From Labedaea rhizosphaerae (GTDB lineage: Bacteria > Actinomycetota > Actinomycetes > Mycobacteriales > Pseudonocardiaceae), in NCBI RefSeq assembly GCF_004362825.1, contig NZ_SNXZ01000001.1, forward strand, positions 1,178,001 to 1,242,000: 64,000 nt of DNA, in the 5' to 3' direction. Shown here one piece after another: positions 1 through 9,611 of this stretch. The notes under the pieces are model-generated. The model saw only the letters and a program-made list of their open reading frames with translations. It was not told the DNA's origin and made no database searches. Each line of letters starts with the position of its first letter. Within the stretch, counting starts at the first letter, position 1. Both the position numbers and the translations under genes were made by a program.

Positions 1-2
1 TC

Positions 3-956
3 GCCCCCAACCACTACACGGTGGTCGTGGGCCCGGCGGATCACCAGCGGCTCGCGGGTGAGGAGGATCGCATCACCGCGCTTCTCGCCGAGTGCGTGGC
101 GGAGCATCTCGCCGAGCACGGCTGGGACACCTACGGTGACGTCGTAGTGTCATTGGAGCGCTCCGACACGCTGCACACCGGACAGTTCCGAACACGCTCG
201 GCCGTCGACCCTGACGTGAAGCCTCACGGCAGGCGGTCAGCATCACCTCGCAACGCAGGAGACCGATCCATGAGCCAGCCTCCCGGCTACGGCCAGCCGC
301 CCGAGGGCGACCCCTACGGACAGCAGTACGGGTACGGCCAGGGCCAGTACGGCAATGACCAGCAGAACTACGGCCAGGGTTACGGCCAGCAAGGCGGGTA
401 CGACCAGGGTTACGGCCAGCAAGGTGGTGGCGGCTACGACCAGGGCTACCAGCAGGGCGGCTATGACCAGGGCTACCAGCAAGGTGGCTACCAGCAGGGC
501 GGGTACGACCAGGGCTACCAGCAAGGCGGGTATGACCAGGGGTACCAGCAAGGCGGGTACGACCAGGGCTACCAGCAGCAGCCGGGTGGCTACCAGCAGG
601 GCGGCTACGACCAGGGCTACCAGCAGGGTGGCTACGCGCCTCCTGCCGTGCAGACCGGCAACCGCCCGCTGTCCGCGACGCTGCAGTTGGACGACGGCTC
701 GAACCGCAACTACTCGCTCAAGCAGGGCGGGAACGTGGTCGGCCGTGGTCAGGACGCCGATTTCCGCCTCCCCGACACGGGCGTCTCCCGCAGGCACCTC
801 GAGATCACCTGGGACGGTCAGAGCGCGACGCTCGCCGACCTCGGGTCGACCAACGGCACCACGGTGAACGGCACCCCCGTGCAGACGTGGCAGCTCGCTG
901 ACGGCGACGTGGTCCGCATCGGCCACTCGTCTCTGGTGTTCCGCACCCAGGGCTGA
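3..956 (+). CDS. fhaA: FHA domain protein FhaA (DUF3662 N-terminus), 5' end outside window
   Basis: Phosphothreonine-binding adaptor of the PknA/PknB system. The open frame is already running at base 3 (APNHYTVVVG...), so the true start lies upstream of the window. The visible N-terminal part is the end of a DUF3662 domain. It is followed by a long Gly/Tyr/Gln-rich repeat linker and a C-terminal FHA domain (about bases 670-950) with the phosphopeptide-binding motifs GRG, SRRH and GSTNGT. In Mycobacterium, FhaA binds the phosphorylated pseudokinase domain linked to MurJ; the equivalent pseudokinase is encoded at 47-49 kb here. It is the first gene of the fhaA-fhaB-pstP-rodA-pbpA-pknA-pknB series. 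The ORF would also be open from a GTG at 21, but that cuts into the DUF3662 fold. Confidence 0.93.
   Translation, partial: APNHYTVVVGPADHQRLAGEEDRITALLAECVAEHLAEHGWDTYGDVVVSLERSDTLHTGQFRTRSAVDPDVKPHGRRSASPRNAGDRSMSQPPGYGQPPEGDPYGQQYGYGQGQYGNDQQNYGQGYGQQGGYDQGYGQQGGGGYDQGYQQGGYDQGYQQGGYQQGGYDQGYQQGGYDQGYQQGGYDQGYQQQPGGYQQGGYDQGYQQGGYAPPAVQTGNRPLSATLQLDDGSNRNYSLKQGGNVVGRGQDADFRLPDTGVSRRHLEITWDGQSATLADLGSTNGTTVNGTPVQTWQLADGDVVRIGHSSLVFRTQG
393..635 (+). repeat. In-frame tandem repeats coding for GGYDQGYQQ units in the fhaA linker
   Basis: About seven imperfect 24-30 base direct repeats encode GGYDQGYQQ-type units, sometimes shortened to GGYQQ or GGYGQQ. They make a low-complexity Gly/Tyr/Gln linker between DUF3662 and FHA. 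Copies differ mainly by silent changes, so copy number may vary between strains. Confidence 0.9.
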
Positions 957-1036
957 CGTTTGGCGACGCTCCGCAGGCACGTACCGTGCCCTGCGGAGCT
1001 GTGATGTGTCCGAGTACAGGGGAGCGTTCACGACCG

Positions 1037-1495
1037 GTGCCAGAGCTGGTGATGCAACTGACCAGAGCAGGGTTCTTGGCCCTGCTCTGGTTGTTCGTGC
1101 TGGCCGCATTGCGGGTTGTCCGGTCGGACATCTATGCGGCTTCGGGCATGCGCGTGGCCATGCCCGGCTTCGGCAAGCGGGCGCAGAAGCAACGCGGCGG
1201 CAAGGCGCCGCGTCAAATGGTCGTGACGCACGGGGCGCTGGCCGGGACGAGGATCTCCCTGGACGGCCGACCGATCATGATCGGGCGGGCCGACGACTCG
1301 ACCCTCGTGCTCGACGACGACTACGCCTCGACCCGCCACGCGCGCCTCGTGATGCGCGGAACCGACTGGTACGTCGAAGATCTGGGCTCGACGAATGGCA
1401 CGTACCTGGACAGGGCTAAGGTCACGGCACCCCTTCGGGTGCCACTGGGTGTCCCGATCCGCATCGGCAAGACGGTGATCGAGCTGCGCTCATGA
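1037..1495 (+). CDS. fhaB: FHA domain protein FhaB (FipA)
   Basis: 152-residue membrane-anchored FHA protein. Residues about 5-25 form one N-terminal hydrophobic segment (MQLTRAGFLALLWLF...), followed by a basic linker and a C-terminal FHA domain with GRADDST, STRHA and GSTNGTY motifs. The start is taken as GTG 1037 because the protein then begins VPELVMQLTRAGF, matching mycobacterial FhaB, and an AGGGGAG ribosome site lies at 1018-1024. An upstream ATG at 986 is open but unsupported. The family links PknA/PknB phosphorylation to divisome proteins. The stop overlaps the pstP start (ATGA). Confidence 0.93.
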   Translation: MPELVMQLTRAGFLALLWLFVLAALRVVRSDIYAASGMRVAMPGFGKRAQKQRGGKAPRQMVVTHGALAGTRISLDGRPIMIGRADDSTLVLDDDYASTRHARLVMRGTDWYVEDLGSTNGTYLDRAKVTAPLRVPLGVPIRIGKTVIELRS

Positions 1496-2961
1496 CCCTC
1501 GTCCTCCGCTACGCAGCCCGCAGTGACCGGGGCCTGGTCCGTTCGAACAACCAGGATTCGGTGTACGCGGGCCCGCGCCTGCTCGCGCTCGCCGACGGCA
1601 TGGGTGGCCATGCCGCGGGCGAGGTGGCGAGCAAGGTGGTCATCGCCGCACTGGCCCCGCTCGACGACGACGAGCCCAGCGACGACCTGCTCGGGCAGTT
1701 GCGTGAGGCGACGATCGCCGGCAACGGCGCGATCGCCGAGCTCGTGGCGGGCGACCCCGACCTCGACGGGATGGGCACGACGTTGTCGGCCATCTTGTTC
1801 GCGGGCAGCCGGATCGGTCTGGTGCACATCGGTGACTCGCGGGCGTACCTGCGCCGCAACGGCCAGTTCTCCCAGATCACCCACGACGACACGTTCGTGC
1901 AGTCGTTGATCGACGAAGGCCGGATCACCGAGGACGAGGCGGCGACGCACCCGCAGCGGTCGCTGCTGCTCAAGGCGTTGACCGGGCACGAGATCGAGCC
2001 GAGCCTGACCGTGCGCGAAGCACGCCCGGGTGACCGGTACCTGCTGTGCTCCGACGGTCTTTCCGGCGTGGTCAGCGACGAGACGATGGCCGAGGCCATC
2101 CAGATCCCGGACCCGCAGGCCTGCGCCGACCGGATGATCGAGCTCGCGCTCAAGGGCGGCGGTCCCGACAACGTCACGGTGATCATCGCCGATGTGGTGG
2201 ACGTCGACTTCGGCGAGGACGTGCCGATCGTCGGCGGGGCCGCGGGCGACGGCCGCGACGACCCGCCGCCACCGGACTCGGCCGCTTCGCGCGCCGGTGC
2301 GCTGACCGCACCGAAGCCGCAGCCCAAGCGGCCCGAACCGGAGGCGCGCCCGGACCCGGCGGTCAAGCGCCGCAAGCGGATCCGGCTCCTGGTGATCTTG
2401 CTCGTCGTGCTGGTCCTGTTGGCCGCGGGTGCGGTCGCGGTGCGCTACTGGGTGCTGCGCCAGTACTTCGTCGGCGAGGCCGGCAACGGCGAGATCGTGG
2501 TGTACCAGGGTGTTCGCGGCAGCGTGCTCGGCCTGCCGCTGCAGCGTGAGGTCGCCGGTTCGTGCGACCCGGCACCCGCCGTGTGCACGAAGCTCTACAT
2601 CGACGACCTGAACCAGACCGGCAGGCAGACCGTCAAGGACGGCGGCACCTACTACGACAAGGTCGAGGACGCGAAGTCCTTCGTCGACACCCTGCGCCGG
2701 GAGAACCGCTTCAAGCTCTCCTGCGCGGAGCTGTCCGCCCAGCAGAGCGCGACGCCGACCACCACGTCGTCCAAGGCCAAGCCGACGACGACCACGACGA
2801 AGGCGGCCGGTCAGCCCGGCGGTGGTGCGACGCAAGGCCCGACCGCGCCCCGCACCACGACAACCACCACGACCACGACGGTGGCGCCACCGCCGGCGAA
2901 CCAGGCCCCGCAGCCAGGGGTGAACTGCAGGCCACCGCACGACGGCGACGGCGGCGGCTGA
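1492..2961 (+). CDS. pstP: PP2C-family Ser/Thr phosphatase PstP
   Basis: 489 residues. The N-terminal PP2C domain (about 1-240) has the metal-binding motifs RSNNQD, ADGMGGHAAG, GDSRAYL, CSDGLSG and GPDNVTVI. A basic juxtamembrane stretch, one transmembrane helix (about 298-317) and an extracytoplasmic region ending in a Thr/Pro-rich tail follow. It dephosphorylates PknA, PknB, FHA proteins and their targets at the membrane. It overlaps fhaB by 4 bases and rodA by 1 base (TGATG), so translation is probably coupled. Length is close to mycobacterial PstP (about 514). Confidence 0.97.
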   Translation: MTLVLRYAARSDRGLVRSNNQDSVYAGPRLLALADGMGGHAAGEVASKVVIAALAPLDDDEPSDDLLGQLREATIAGNGAIAELVAGDPDLDGMGTTLSAILFAGSRIGLVHIGDSRAYLRRNGQFSQITHDDTFVQSLIDEGRITEDEAATHPQRSLLLKALTGHEIEPSLTVREARPGDRYLLCSDGLSGVVSDETMAEAIQIPDPQACADRMIELALKGGGPDNVTVIIADVVDVDFGEDVPIVGGAAGDGRDDPPPPDSAASRAGALTAPKPQPKRPEPEARPDPAVKRRKRIRLLVILLVVLVLLAAGAVAVRYWVLRQYFVGEAGNGEIVVYQGVRGSVLGLPLQREVAGSCDPAPAVCTKLYIDDLNQTGRQTVKDGGTYYDKVEDAKSFVDTLRRENRFKLSCAELSAQQSATPTTTSSKAKPTTTTTKAAGQPGGGATQGPTAPRTTTTTTTTTVAPPPANQAPQPGVNCRPPHDGDGGG

Positions 2962-4442
2962 TGGGCGCCCCGGTCTCCGAAGGGTCGCCTGCCCGCGACG
3001 CTCAGCAGGCGGGTTCGGTGGCCGGGCAGGGCCCGTCGGGCCCGCCGACGCGGCGCGGCACCGAACTGGTGATGCTGGCATTCGCGGCCGGTCTGGTGAC
3101 TGCGGCCCTGATGCTGGTCGACGTCAACCAGGAGCAGGCGCTCAGCCTTCGGATTCTGTGGTACGGCCTGGCTTACCTGGCGGTCTTCGCCGTCGCGCAC
3201 CTCGCGGTGCGCAAGTGGGCGCCGTACGCGGACCCGCTGATCCTGCCGTGCGTGGCCGTGCTCAACGGCCTCGGCCTGGTGATGATCTACCGCATCGACC
3301 TCGCCATGTCCGAGGTGGCGCTGACCAAGCAGGACGAGGACTTCTCCGCCGCCACGCCCAAGCAGGTCATGTGGACCGTCGTGTCCCTTGCCCTGTTCCT
3401 CGGCGTGCTCCGCTGGTTCAACGACCACCGCAAGCTGCAGAGCTACGGCTACACATGCGGGCTGGTCGGCGTCGTGCTGCTGGCCATCCCGGCCGCGCTG
3501 CCCTCCAGCCTGTCGGAGGTCAACGGCGCGAAGGTGTGGCTGAAGCTGGGCTTCGCGTCCATCCAGCCCGGTGAGTTCGCCAAGATCCTGCTGCTGATCT
3601 TCTTCGCCGCGTTCCTGGTCTCCAAGCGGGACCTGTTCATGGCGACGAACCGCAAGGTGCTCGGCATGGAGTTGCCGCGCGCCCGCGACCTCGGCCCGAT
3701 CCTGCTCGCCTGGGGCGCCTCGGTGGGCGTCCTGGTGCTGGAGAAGGACCTCGGCACCTCGCTGCTGATCTTCGGCATCGTGCTGATGATGTTGTACGTG
3801 GCCACCGAACGGGTCTCGTGGGTGGTCATCGGCATGCTGCTGTTCGTCGGCGGCTGTTTCATCGCGTACAAGCTGTTCACGCACGTGCAGCAGCGCGTGG
3901 CGAACTGGCTCGACCCGCTCGCGACCTACAACGATCCGGGCGGCGGCTACCAGATCGCCCAGGGCCTGTTCGGCATCGGCACCGGCGGGATGGCGGGCAC
4001 CGGCCTGGGCGCCGGCCGGCCGGACACCGTGCCCGAGGCCAACACCGACTTCATCGCCGCGGCGATCGGCGAGGAGCTCGGCTTCATCGGGCTCACCGCC
4101 GTCCTGCTCGTCTACGTCGTGCTGGCCCTGCGGGGCATGCGCAGCGCGCTCGCGGTGCGCGACAGCTTCGGCAAGCTGCTCGGCGGCGGCCTGTCGTTCG
4201 CGATCGTCATGCAGCTCTTCGTGGTGGTCGGCGGGGTCACCAAGCTGATCCCGATGACCGGTATCACCACCCCGTTCCTGTCCTACGGCGGCTCGTCGCT
4301 GCTGGCCAACTACATCCTGGTGGCGCTGTTGCTGCGAATATCCGACGCGGCGAGGCGACCGCACGCCGGCTCGAAGCCGAGAATCGTGCCGCAGGCGCCG
4401 ATCGCGGAACAGCACACGGTCATGGTGGAGCGGCCGAAGTGA
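2961..4442 (+). CDS. rodA: SEDS peptidoglycan glycosyltransferase RodA
   Basis: 493 residues, polytopic membrane protein of the RodA/FtsW/SpoVE (SEDS) family that polymerises lipid II during elongation or division. After a roughly 30-residue cytoplasmic tail there are about ten or more hydrophobic helices. Conserved motifs include PEANTDFIAAAIGEELG and, near the end, TPFLSYGGSS. The ATG at 2961 overlaps the pstP stop; the longer frame from 2562 runs through pstP in another frame and is not used. The stop overlaps the pbpA GTG (GTGA). Pairing with the class B PBP encoded next is the usual arrangement. Confidence 0.96.
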   Translation: MGAPVSEGSPARDAQQAGSVAGQGPSGPPTRRGTELVMLAFAAGLVTAALMLVDVNQEQALSLRILWYGLAYLAVFAVAHLAVRKWAPYADPLILPCVAVLNGLGLVMIYRIDLAMSEVALTKQDEDFSAATPKQVMWTVVSLALFLGVLRWFNDHRKLQSYGYTCGLVGVVLLAIPAALPSSLSEVNGAKVWLKLGFASIQPGEFAKILLLIFFAAFLVSKRDLFMATNRKVLGMELPRARDLGPILLAWGASVGVLVLEKDLGTSLLIFGIVLMMLYVATERVSWVVIGMLLFVGGCFIAYKLFTHVQQRVANWLDPLATYNDPGGGYQIAQGLFGIGTGGMAGTGLGAGRPDTVPEANTDFIAAAIGEELGFIGLTAVLLVYVVLALRGMRSALAVRDSFGKLLGGGLSFAIVMQLFVVVGGVTKLIPMTGITTPFLSYGGSSLLANYILVALLLRISDAARRPHAGSKPRIVPQAPIAEQHTVMVERPK

Positions 4443-5959
4443 ACACCCCACTGCGCAAGGTCGGCCTCGCCATGCTGGTCATGGTGTTGCTGCTGCTGGC
4501 CAACACGACCTACCTCGAGGTGTTCAAGGCCGACGAGTACCGCGCCGACCCGCGCAACCAGCGGGTGCTGCTCGAGGAGTACGCACGCCAGCGCGGCCAG
4601 ATCGTGTCCCAGGAAAACGGCCAGGTGCTGGCGAGCGTCAAGTCGACCAACGACCGGCTCAAGTACCAGCGCGTCTACGCCAACGGCCCGCTGTACGCGC
4701 CGGTCACCGGGTTCTACTCGGTGATCTACGGCTCGAAGGGCATCGAGCGCGCTGACGACGAGATCCTCAACGGCTCGGACGACCGGCTGTTCGTGCGCCG
4801 GCTGTCGGACCTCATCACCGGCCGGGACCCGCGCGGCGGCAACGTCGTCGTGACGATCAACCCGAAGGTGCAGCAGACCGCCTACAAGGCCCTGACCGAC
4901 CGCGGCTACCGCGGCGCGGTCGTGGCGCTCAACCCGAAGACCGGCGAGATCCTCGGCATGGTGACCACGCCGTCCTACGACCCGAACACGCTCGCCTCGC
5001 ACACGCGCGACGACCAGGTCAAGGCGTGGACGAAGTACACCAAGGACCCGGCGAACCCGATGCTCGACCGCGCCATCCAGGGCGTCTACGCGCCGGGCTC
5101 GACGTTCAAGCTGGTCATCGCCTCGGCCGCGCTCGAGGACGGCCGGGACAAGAACACCCAGCTGATGGCCGCCAACGGCGTGGACGTGATCAGCGGGCAG
5201 CCGTGCGACCCGTCGGACGGCAGCACCCGGTGCCTGTCCAACTACGGGGGCAGCCACTGCGGGTCCGGGCAGACCGCGTCCATGGAGACCGCGATCGAGC
5301 TGTCCTGCAACACCGCGTTCGCCGACCTCTCGCACCAGCTCGGCGAGGACAAAGTGCGTGACATGGCGTCGAAGTACGGCATCGGCGACCAGGACCTCGA
5401 GATCCCGATGCCGGTGGAGACCTCGTGCATCGGGCCACGCAACGACGGCCAGTGCATGGACGTGGTCGACGCGCCCGCGCTCTACCAGACCGGCATCGGC
5501 CAGCGTGACGTCGGACTGACCCCGCTGCAGAACGCGATGATCGCCGCCACCATCGCCAACGGTGGCGACCGGATGCGCCCGCAGCTGGTGGAGAAGATCC
5601 TCGCCGCCGACCTGACCACGATCAGCGACTTCGAGCCCGAGAACCTGGGCCAGGTCATCTCGCAGGGCAACGCCGGCCAACTGCGCGACATGATGCTCAA
5701 GAGCGAGCAGCACAGCTGCGCGAACGGTTGCTACGGCGACAACAAGGTGGCCATCGCGTCCAAGACCGGTACCGCCGAGAAGGGCGTCGACCCGAAGAAG
5801 ACCCCACCGTTCGCCTGGTATGTAGGCTTCGCACCAGCCGACAACCCGCAAGTCGCCGTCGCCGTGGTGGTGGAGAGCCGGGAGGTCACTGCTACCGGGG
5901 GCAAGGTCTCCGGTGACATCGGCCGCATGACCATGTACGCGGCTCTCGGGGGTAGTTGA
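4439..5959 (+). CDS. pbpA: Class B penicillin-binding protein PbpA (transpeptidase)
   Basis: 506 residues. An N-terminal signal anchor (about 8-22) precedes a non-catalytic dimerisation domain and a C-terminal transpeptidase domain. Catalytic motifs are visible: S221-T-F-K224 (PGSTFK), S289-C-N291 and K442-T-G. Cross-links peptidoglycan made by RodA. Several Cys residues lie between the SxxK and SCN motifs ([16 protein letters not shown]) and after them (TSCIGP, GQCMD), so extracytoplasmic disulphides are possible. GTG start overlaps the rodA stop. In mycobacteria PbpA localisation depends on PknB phosphorylation. Confidence 0.96.
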   Translation: MNTPLRKVGLAMLVMVLLLLANTTYLEVFKADEYRADPRNQRVLLEEYARQRGQIVSQENGQVLASVKSTNDRLKYQRVYANGPLYAPVTGFYSVIYGSKGIERADDEILNGSDDRLFVRRLSDLITGRDPRGGNVVVTINPKVQQTAYKALTDRGYRGAVVALNPKTGEILGMVTTPSYDPNTLASHTRDDQVKAWTKYTKDPANPMLDRAIQGVYAPGSTFKLVIASAALEDGRDKNTQLMAANGVDVISGQPCDPSDGSTRCLSNYGGSHCGSGQTASMETAIELSCNTAFADLSHQLGEDKVRDMASKYGIGDQDLEIPMPVETSCIGPRNDGQCMDVVDAPALYQTGIGQRDVGLTPLQNAMIAATIANGGDRMRPQLVEKILAADLTTISDFEPENLGQVISQGNAGQLRDMMLKSEQHSCANGCYGDNKVAIASKTGTAEKGVDPKKTPPFAWYVGFAPADNPQVAVAVVVESREVTATGGKVSGDIGRMTMYAALGGS

Positions 5960-7446
5960 TGCTGACGTCGGGGCAGTTGCTCGCCGACCGGTACCGGCTC
6001 GTGCGCCGGATCGCGGTCGGTGGCATGGGTGAGGTCTGGAAGGCGGCCGACACCCGACTGGACCGCACCGTCGCGATCAAGGTCCTCAAGCCCGAACTGT
6101 GCGGCGACGCCGAGTTCCTGCACCGCTTCCGCACCGAGGCCCGCACGACGTCGTCGCTGAACCACCCCGGCATCGTCGCCGTCCACGACTACGGCGAGAC
6201 CGCCGCGATCCCGGACGGCCCCCAGGACACCGCATACCTGGTCATGGAGATGGTCGAAGGCGACCCGCTGGCCGCGATCCTGGCCAAGGAGGGCCGGATC
6301 AGCGCCGAGCGGACGCTGGACATCCTGGAGCAGGCGGGCATCGCGCTGCAGGCCGCGCACGAACGCGGTTACGTGCACCGCGACGTCAAGCCCGGCAACA
6401 TCCTGATCACGCCGACCGGCAAGGTGAAGCTGACCGACTTCGGCATCGCCAAGGCCGCGGACGCCGCGCCGGTGACCCGCTCCGGCATGGTCATGGGCAC
6501 CGCGCACTACATCGCGCCGGAGCAGGCGCTCGGGCACGAGGCCTCACCGGCCAGCGACGTCTACTCGCTCGCGGTGGTCGGTTATGAGTGCCTCGCCGGG
6601 CACCGGCCGTTCCTGTCCGAGAACGCCGTGACCGTCGCGATGATGCACATCCGCGACGTGCCGCCGCCGCTGCCGCCGGACGTGCCGCCGGGGGCCCGCG
6701 CGGTGATCGACGCGACCCTGGTGAAGGACCCGAGGCAGCGCTACGCCAACGGCGCCGAGTTCGCCGCCGCCGTGGCCGCCGTGCGGGCCGGCATGCCGCT
6801 GCCCGCGCCGTCCGGGGTGACCTACGCGGCCGCGCCGATGGCCGCGGGGCACACCGGCACCCAGCCGCGGATCATGGTGCCGCCGGGGATGAGCGGGCCG
6901 CCGACCACGGGCTCGTTCCAGGTCGGCATGCCGCCGCCGCAACGGCGCGGACCGAACCGCACGGCCCTGTGGGTGCTGCTCACCGTGGGTCTCGTGCTGA
7001 TCATCATCCTGCTGGTCTGGGCCATCATGCAGGCCTCGGACGACGGCGGCGGCCGAGGCGGCGGGTCCGGTGGTGACACCCCGGTAACGCAGACAACCCA
7101 GGCGGGCGCCGGCGCGTCAGACACTCAGGAACCCGGCGGGACCCCTGGTGAGACCATGCCTGGTGGCTCGGAGCCAGGCGGGAGCGGTGGACCCGGCGGT
7201 CCCGGCGGCGGCGACGTGGTGCATGTCGACGCCGACGACTACAAGGGCCGGTCCGCCTTCGAGGTCGAGCACATGCTCAGCGGCGGCGGTCTGGAGGTCG
7301 GCGTGATGCCCAAGAACGCCGACCCGGCCGATGTCGACCTGCGCAGATGCATCGTTTACGACGTCACGCCCGAGGGCGACCTGCAGCCGGGCACGCAGGT
7401 GACGATCGAGTGTGCGGTCACCAAGCACGAAGGTCCGCCGAACTGA
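5959..7446 (+). CDS. pknA: Ser/Thr protein kinase PknA with a C-terminal PASTA-like domain
   Basis: 495 residues. Hanks-type kinase domain (about 1-270): glycine loop [13 protein letters not shown] lysine K41, catalytic HRDVKPGN with D142, and D160 of DFG. A proline-rich juxtamembrane stretch and one transmembrane helix (about 335-357) follow, then a Gly/Thr-rich linker and an extracellular region about 420-488 ([15 protein letters not shown]..., ending [10 protein letters not shown]) that resembles a PASTA domain. Mycobacterial PknA has a short extracellular tail without PASTA. ATG 5959 overlaps the pbpA stop; TTG 5956 is also possible. The kinase controls growth and cell shape with PknB. 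Confidence 0.94.
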   Translation: MLTSGQLLADRYRLVRRIAVGGMGEVWKAADTRLDRTVAIKVLKPELCGDAEFLHRFRTEARTTSSLNHPGIVAVHDYGETAAIPDGPQDTAYLVMEMVEGDPLAAILAKEGRISAERTLDILEQAGIALQAAHERGYVHRDVKPGNILITPTGKVKLTDFGIAKAADAAPVTRSGMVMGTAHYIAPEQALGHEASPASDVYSLAVVGYECLAGHRPFLSENAVTVAMMHIRDVPPPLPPDVPPGARAVIDATLVKDPRQRYANGAEFAAAVAAVRAGMPLPAPSGVTYAAAPMAAGHTGTQPRIMVPPGMSGPPTTGSFQVGMPPPQRRGPNRTALWVLLTVGLVLIIILLVWAIMQASDDGGGRGGGSGGDTPVTQTTQAGAGASDTQEPGGTPGETMPGGSEPGGSGGPGGPGGGDVVHVDADDYKGRSAFEVEHMLSGGGLEVGVMPKNADPADVDLRRCIVYDVTPEGDLQPGTQVTIECAVTKHEGPPN

Positions 7447-7525
7447 CCGGGCACGACACGCACGGTTCGGGGACCGCGCCAGGCATGATGGGACGACTGT
7501 TGACGAGGAGCGGGACGACGTACCG

Positions 7526-9532
7526 ATGACCACACCGCGACTGCTCTCCGATCGCTATGAGCTCGGCGAGACACTCGGCTACGGCGGCATGTCCGAGGTC
7601 CACCGGGGCCGCGACGTGCGCCTGGGGCGCGACGTGGCCGTGAAGGTGCTGCGTGCCGACCTCGCGCGTGACCCGCAGTTCCAGGAGCGCTTCCGCCGCG
7701 AGGCGCAGAACGCCGCCGCCCTGAACCACCCGGCGATCGTGGCCGTGTACGACACCGGCGAGACACGCCTGGACACCGGCCCGCTGCCGTACATCGTGAT
7801 GGAGTACGTCGACGGGCGGACGCTGCGCGACATCGTCAAGACCGAGGGCCCGCTGCCGGGCCAGCGCGCCATGGAGATCATGGCCGACGTCTGCGCGGCG
7901 CTGGACTTCTCGCACCGGCACGGGATCGTGCACCGGGACGTGAAGCCGGCCAACGTCATGATCACCCGGACCGGCGCGGTCAAGGTGATGGACTTCGGCA
8001 TCGCGCGTGCGGTCGCCGACGGCCAGGCCGCCGTCACGCAGACCGCCGCCGTGATCGGCACCGCGCAGTACCTCTCCCCGGAGCAGGCGCGCGGTGAGGC
8101 GGTCGACGCCCGAAGCGACGTCTACGCGGCCGGGTGCGTGCTCTTCGAGCTGCTCACCGGCGAGCCGCCGTTCACCGGCGACTCCCCCGTGGCCGTGGCG
8201 TACCAGCACGTCCGGGAAGACCCGAAGCCGCCGTCGGCGCTGAACCCGAGGGTCACCCCGCAGCTGGACGCGATCGTGCTCAAGGCCATGGCCAAGGGCC
8301 AGGCCAACCGCTACCAGTCGGCCGCGGAGATGCGGGCCGACCTGGTGCGCGTGCTGTCGGGCCAGCGCCCGTCCGCGCCGATGGTGATGACCGACGCGGA
8401 CCGCACCACGATCATGGGGGCCGGCCGGGCGCCGGAGACCCGGGTCACCGGGCGGCACCGCCCCGATGCCCTCGTCGACGACTACGACGATTACGACGAC
8501 TACGACGAGGAAGAGGAGCGCAGGCGGCGCAGGCGGCGTGCCTGGCTCATCGCGCTCGGCGTGCTGCTCGCGGTCGTGATCATCGGCATGGTCATCTGGC
8601 TGATGACCAGCAGCAGCAACCAGCAGGCGCCGGGGGCCGACACCTACAAGGTCCCGAACCTGGTCGGGCAGACCGAGACGGCCGCGCAGAACCAGCTGGC
8701 CAAGGACGACATCAAGTACCACACCGAATACGTCGCCTGCGGGGCCACGGCGGACAACTCGCCGGGCGCCTGCGGGCCGAACGACATCGGCAAGGTGGTC
8801 AGCACCGACCCGGCCGCGGGCGCGTCGATGCCCAAGACCCAGCAGGTGTTGCTGAAGATCGGCAAGCAGCCCGACGCGGTGCCGGTGCCCAACGTGGTCG
8901 GCAAGTCGCCCGAGGACGCCACGAAACAGCTGACCGACGCCAAGCTCTCGGCCGCGCCGGACGTGCAGGAGACGGAGACCAACGACCCGGACAAGGTCGG
9001 CAAGGTCATCGCGCAGAGCCCGTCGGCCGGTACCCAGGTCAAGCCGGGCACGCCGGTCACCCTGACGGTCGGCAAGGCGCCGGAGAAGGTCACGGTCGAC
9101 GACTACACCGGCCAGGACTACGACGCGGCGGCGCAGAACCTGCAGAGCGCGGGCCTGCAGGCGACCCGGCAGGACGTCGACTCCGACAAGCCGAAGGGCA
9201 CGGTCGTCGACCAGGCCCCGAAGGCCGGCACGGAGGTCACCCCGGGCACGACGATCACGCTCATGGTGTCCAACGGTCAGGCGAACAAGATCACCATCGA
9301 CAACATGGTCGGCATGACCGAGCAGGAGGCGCGCCAGCACCTCGCCCAGCTCGGCTTCACCGGGCAGATCCAGATCCAGAAGGCGGACACCGACGACCCG
9401 ACGAAGATCGGCCAGGTCGACGACCAGAACCCGGGTCCGGGCGAGAAGGTCGACAAGGACGGCACCGTGACGCTGATCGTCCTGCAGTACCGGCCGGGTG
9501 GCGGCGGCGGAGGCGGCGGCGGGGGCGGCTGA
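7526..9532 (+). CDS. pknB: Ser/Thr protein kinase PknB with four PASTA domains
   Basis: 668 residues. Kinase domain with K40, HRDVKPAN (D138) and DFG (D156), the same residue numbers as mycobacterial PknB. An Asp/Tyr/Glu-rich acidic juxtamembrane run (DDYDDYDDYDEEEE) and a transmembrane helix (about 338-360) precede four extracellular PASTA repeats, which sense muropeptides or lipid II. The protein ends in a run of glycines. ATG 7526 is chosen because the protein then begins MTTPRLLSDRYELGE; GAGGAG lies at 7505-7510. A 79-base gap separates it from pknA. Likely substrates in this window are CwlM (43.5-44.6 kb) and the MurJ-associated pseudokinase (47-49 kb). Confidence 0.96.
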   Translation: MTTPRLLSDRYELGETLGYGGMSEVHRGRDVRLGRDVAVKVLRADLARDPQFQERFRREAQNAAALNHPAIVAVYDTGETRLDTGPLPYIVMEYVDGRTLRDIVKTEGPLPGQRAMEIMADVCAALDFSHRHGIVHRDVKPANVMITRTGAVKVMDFGIARAVADGQAAVTQTAAVIGTAQYLSPEQARGEAVDARSDVYAAGCVLFELLTGEPPFTGDSPVAVAYQHVREDPKPPSALNPRVTPQLDAIVLKAMAKGQANRYQSAAEMRADLVRVLSGQRPSAPMVMTDADRTTIMGAGRAPETRVTGRHRPDALVDDYDDYDDYDEEEERRRRRRRAWLIALGVLLAVVIIGMVIWLMTSSSNQQAPGADTYKVPNLVGQTETAAQNQLAKDDIKYHTEYVACGATADNSPGACGPNDIGKVVSTDPAAGASMPKTQQVLLKIGKQPDAVPVPNVVGKSPEDATKQLTDAKLSAAPDVQETETNDPDKVGKVIAQSPSAGTQVKPGTPVTLTVGKAPEKVTVDDYTGQDYDAAAQNLQSAGLQATRQDVDSDKPKGTVVDQAPKAGTEVTPGTTITLMVSNGQANKITIDNMVGMTEQEARQHLAQLGFTGQIQIQKADTDDPTKIGQVDDQNPGPGEKVDKDGTVTLIVLQYRPGGGGGGGGGGG

Positions 9533-9545
9533 CCCGACACAGCAC

Positions 9546-9579
9546 ACCGCCCCGGGACCAACCTTGGTCCCGGGGCGGT
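9546..9579. terminator. Bidirectional terminator between pknB and the amidotransferase gene
   Basis: Perfect 16-base-pair inverted repeat (arms ACCGCCCCGGGACCAA and its complement, 2-base centre) between convergent genes. It is followed by TTCTGT on the plus side. Confidence 0.9.
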
Positions 9580-9611
9580 TCTGTGTTCGGGGTTCTGTGT
9601 TCGGGGGCCGA

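Noticed and set aside
243-1109. Long minus-strand frame opposite fhaA
   Set aside because: It is the antisense of the Gly/Tyr/Gln repeats, giving only Val/Ala/Leu-rich repeats; a high-GC shadow frame like many others in the window.
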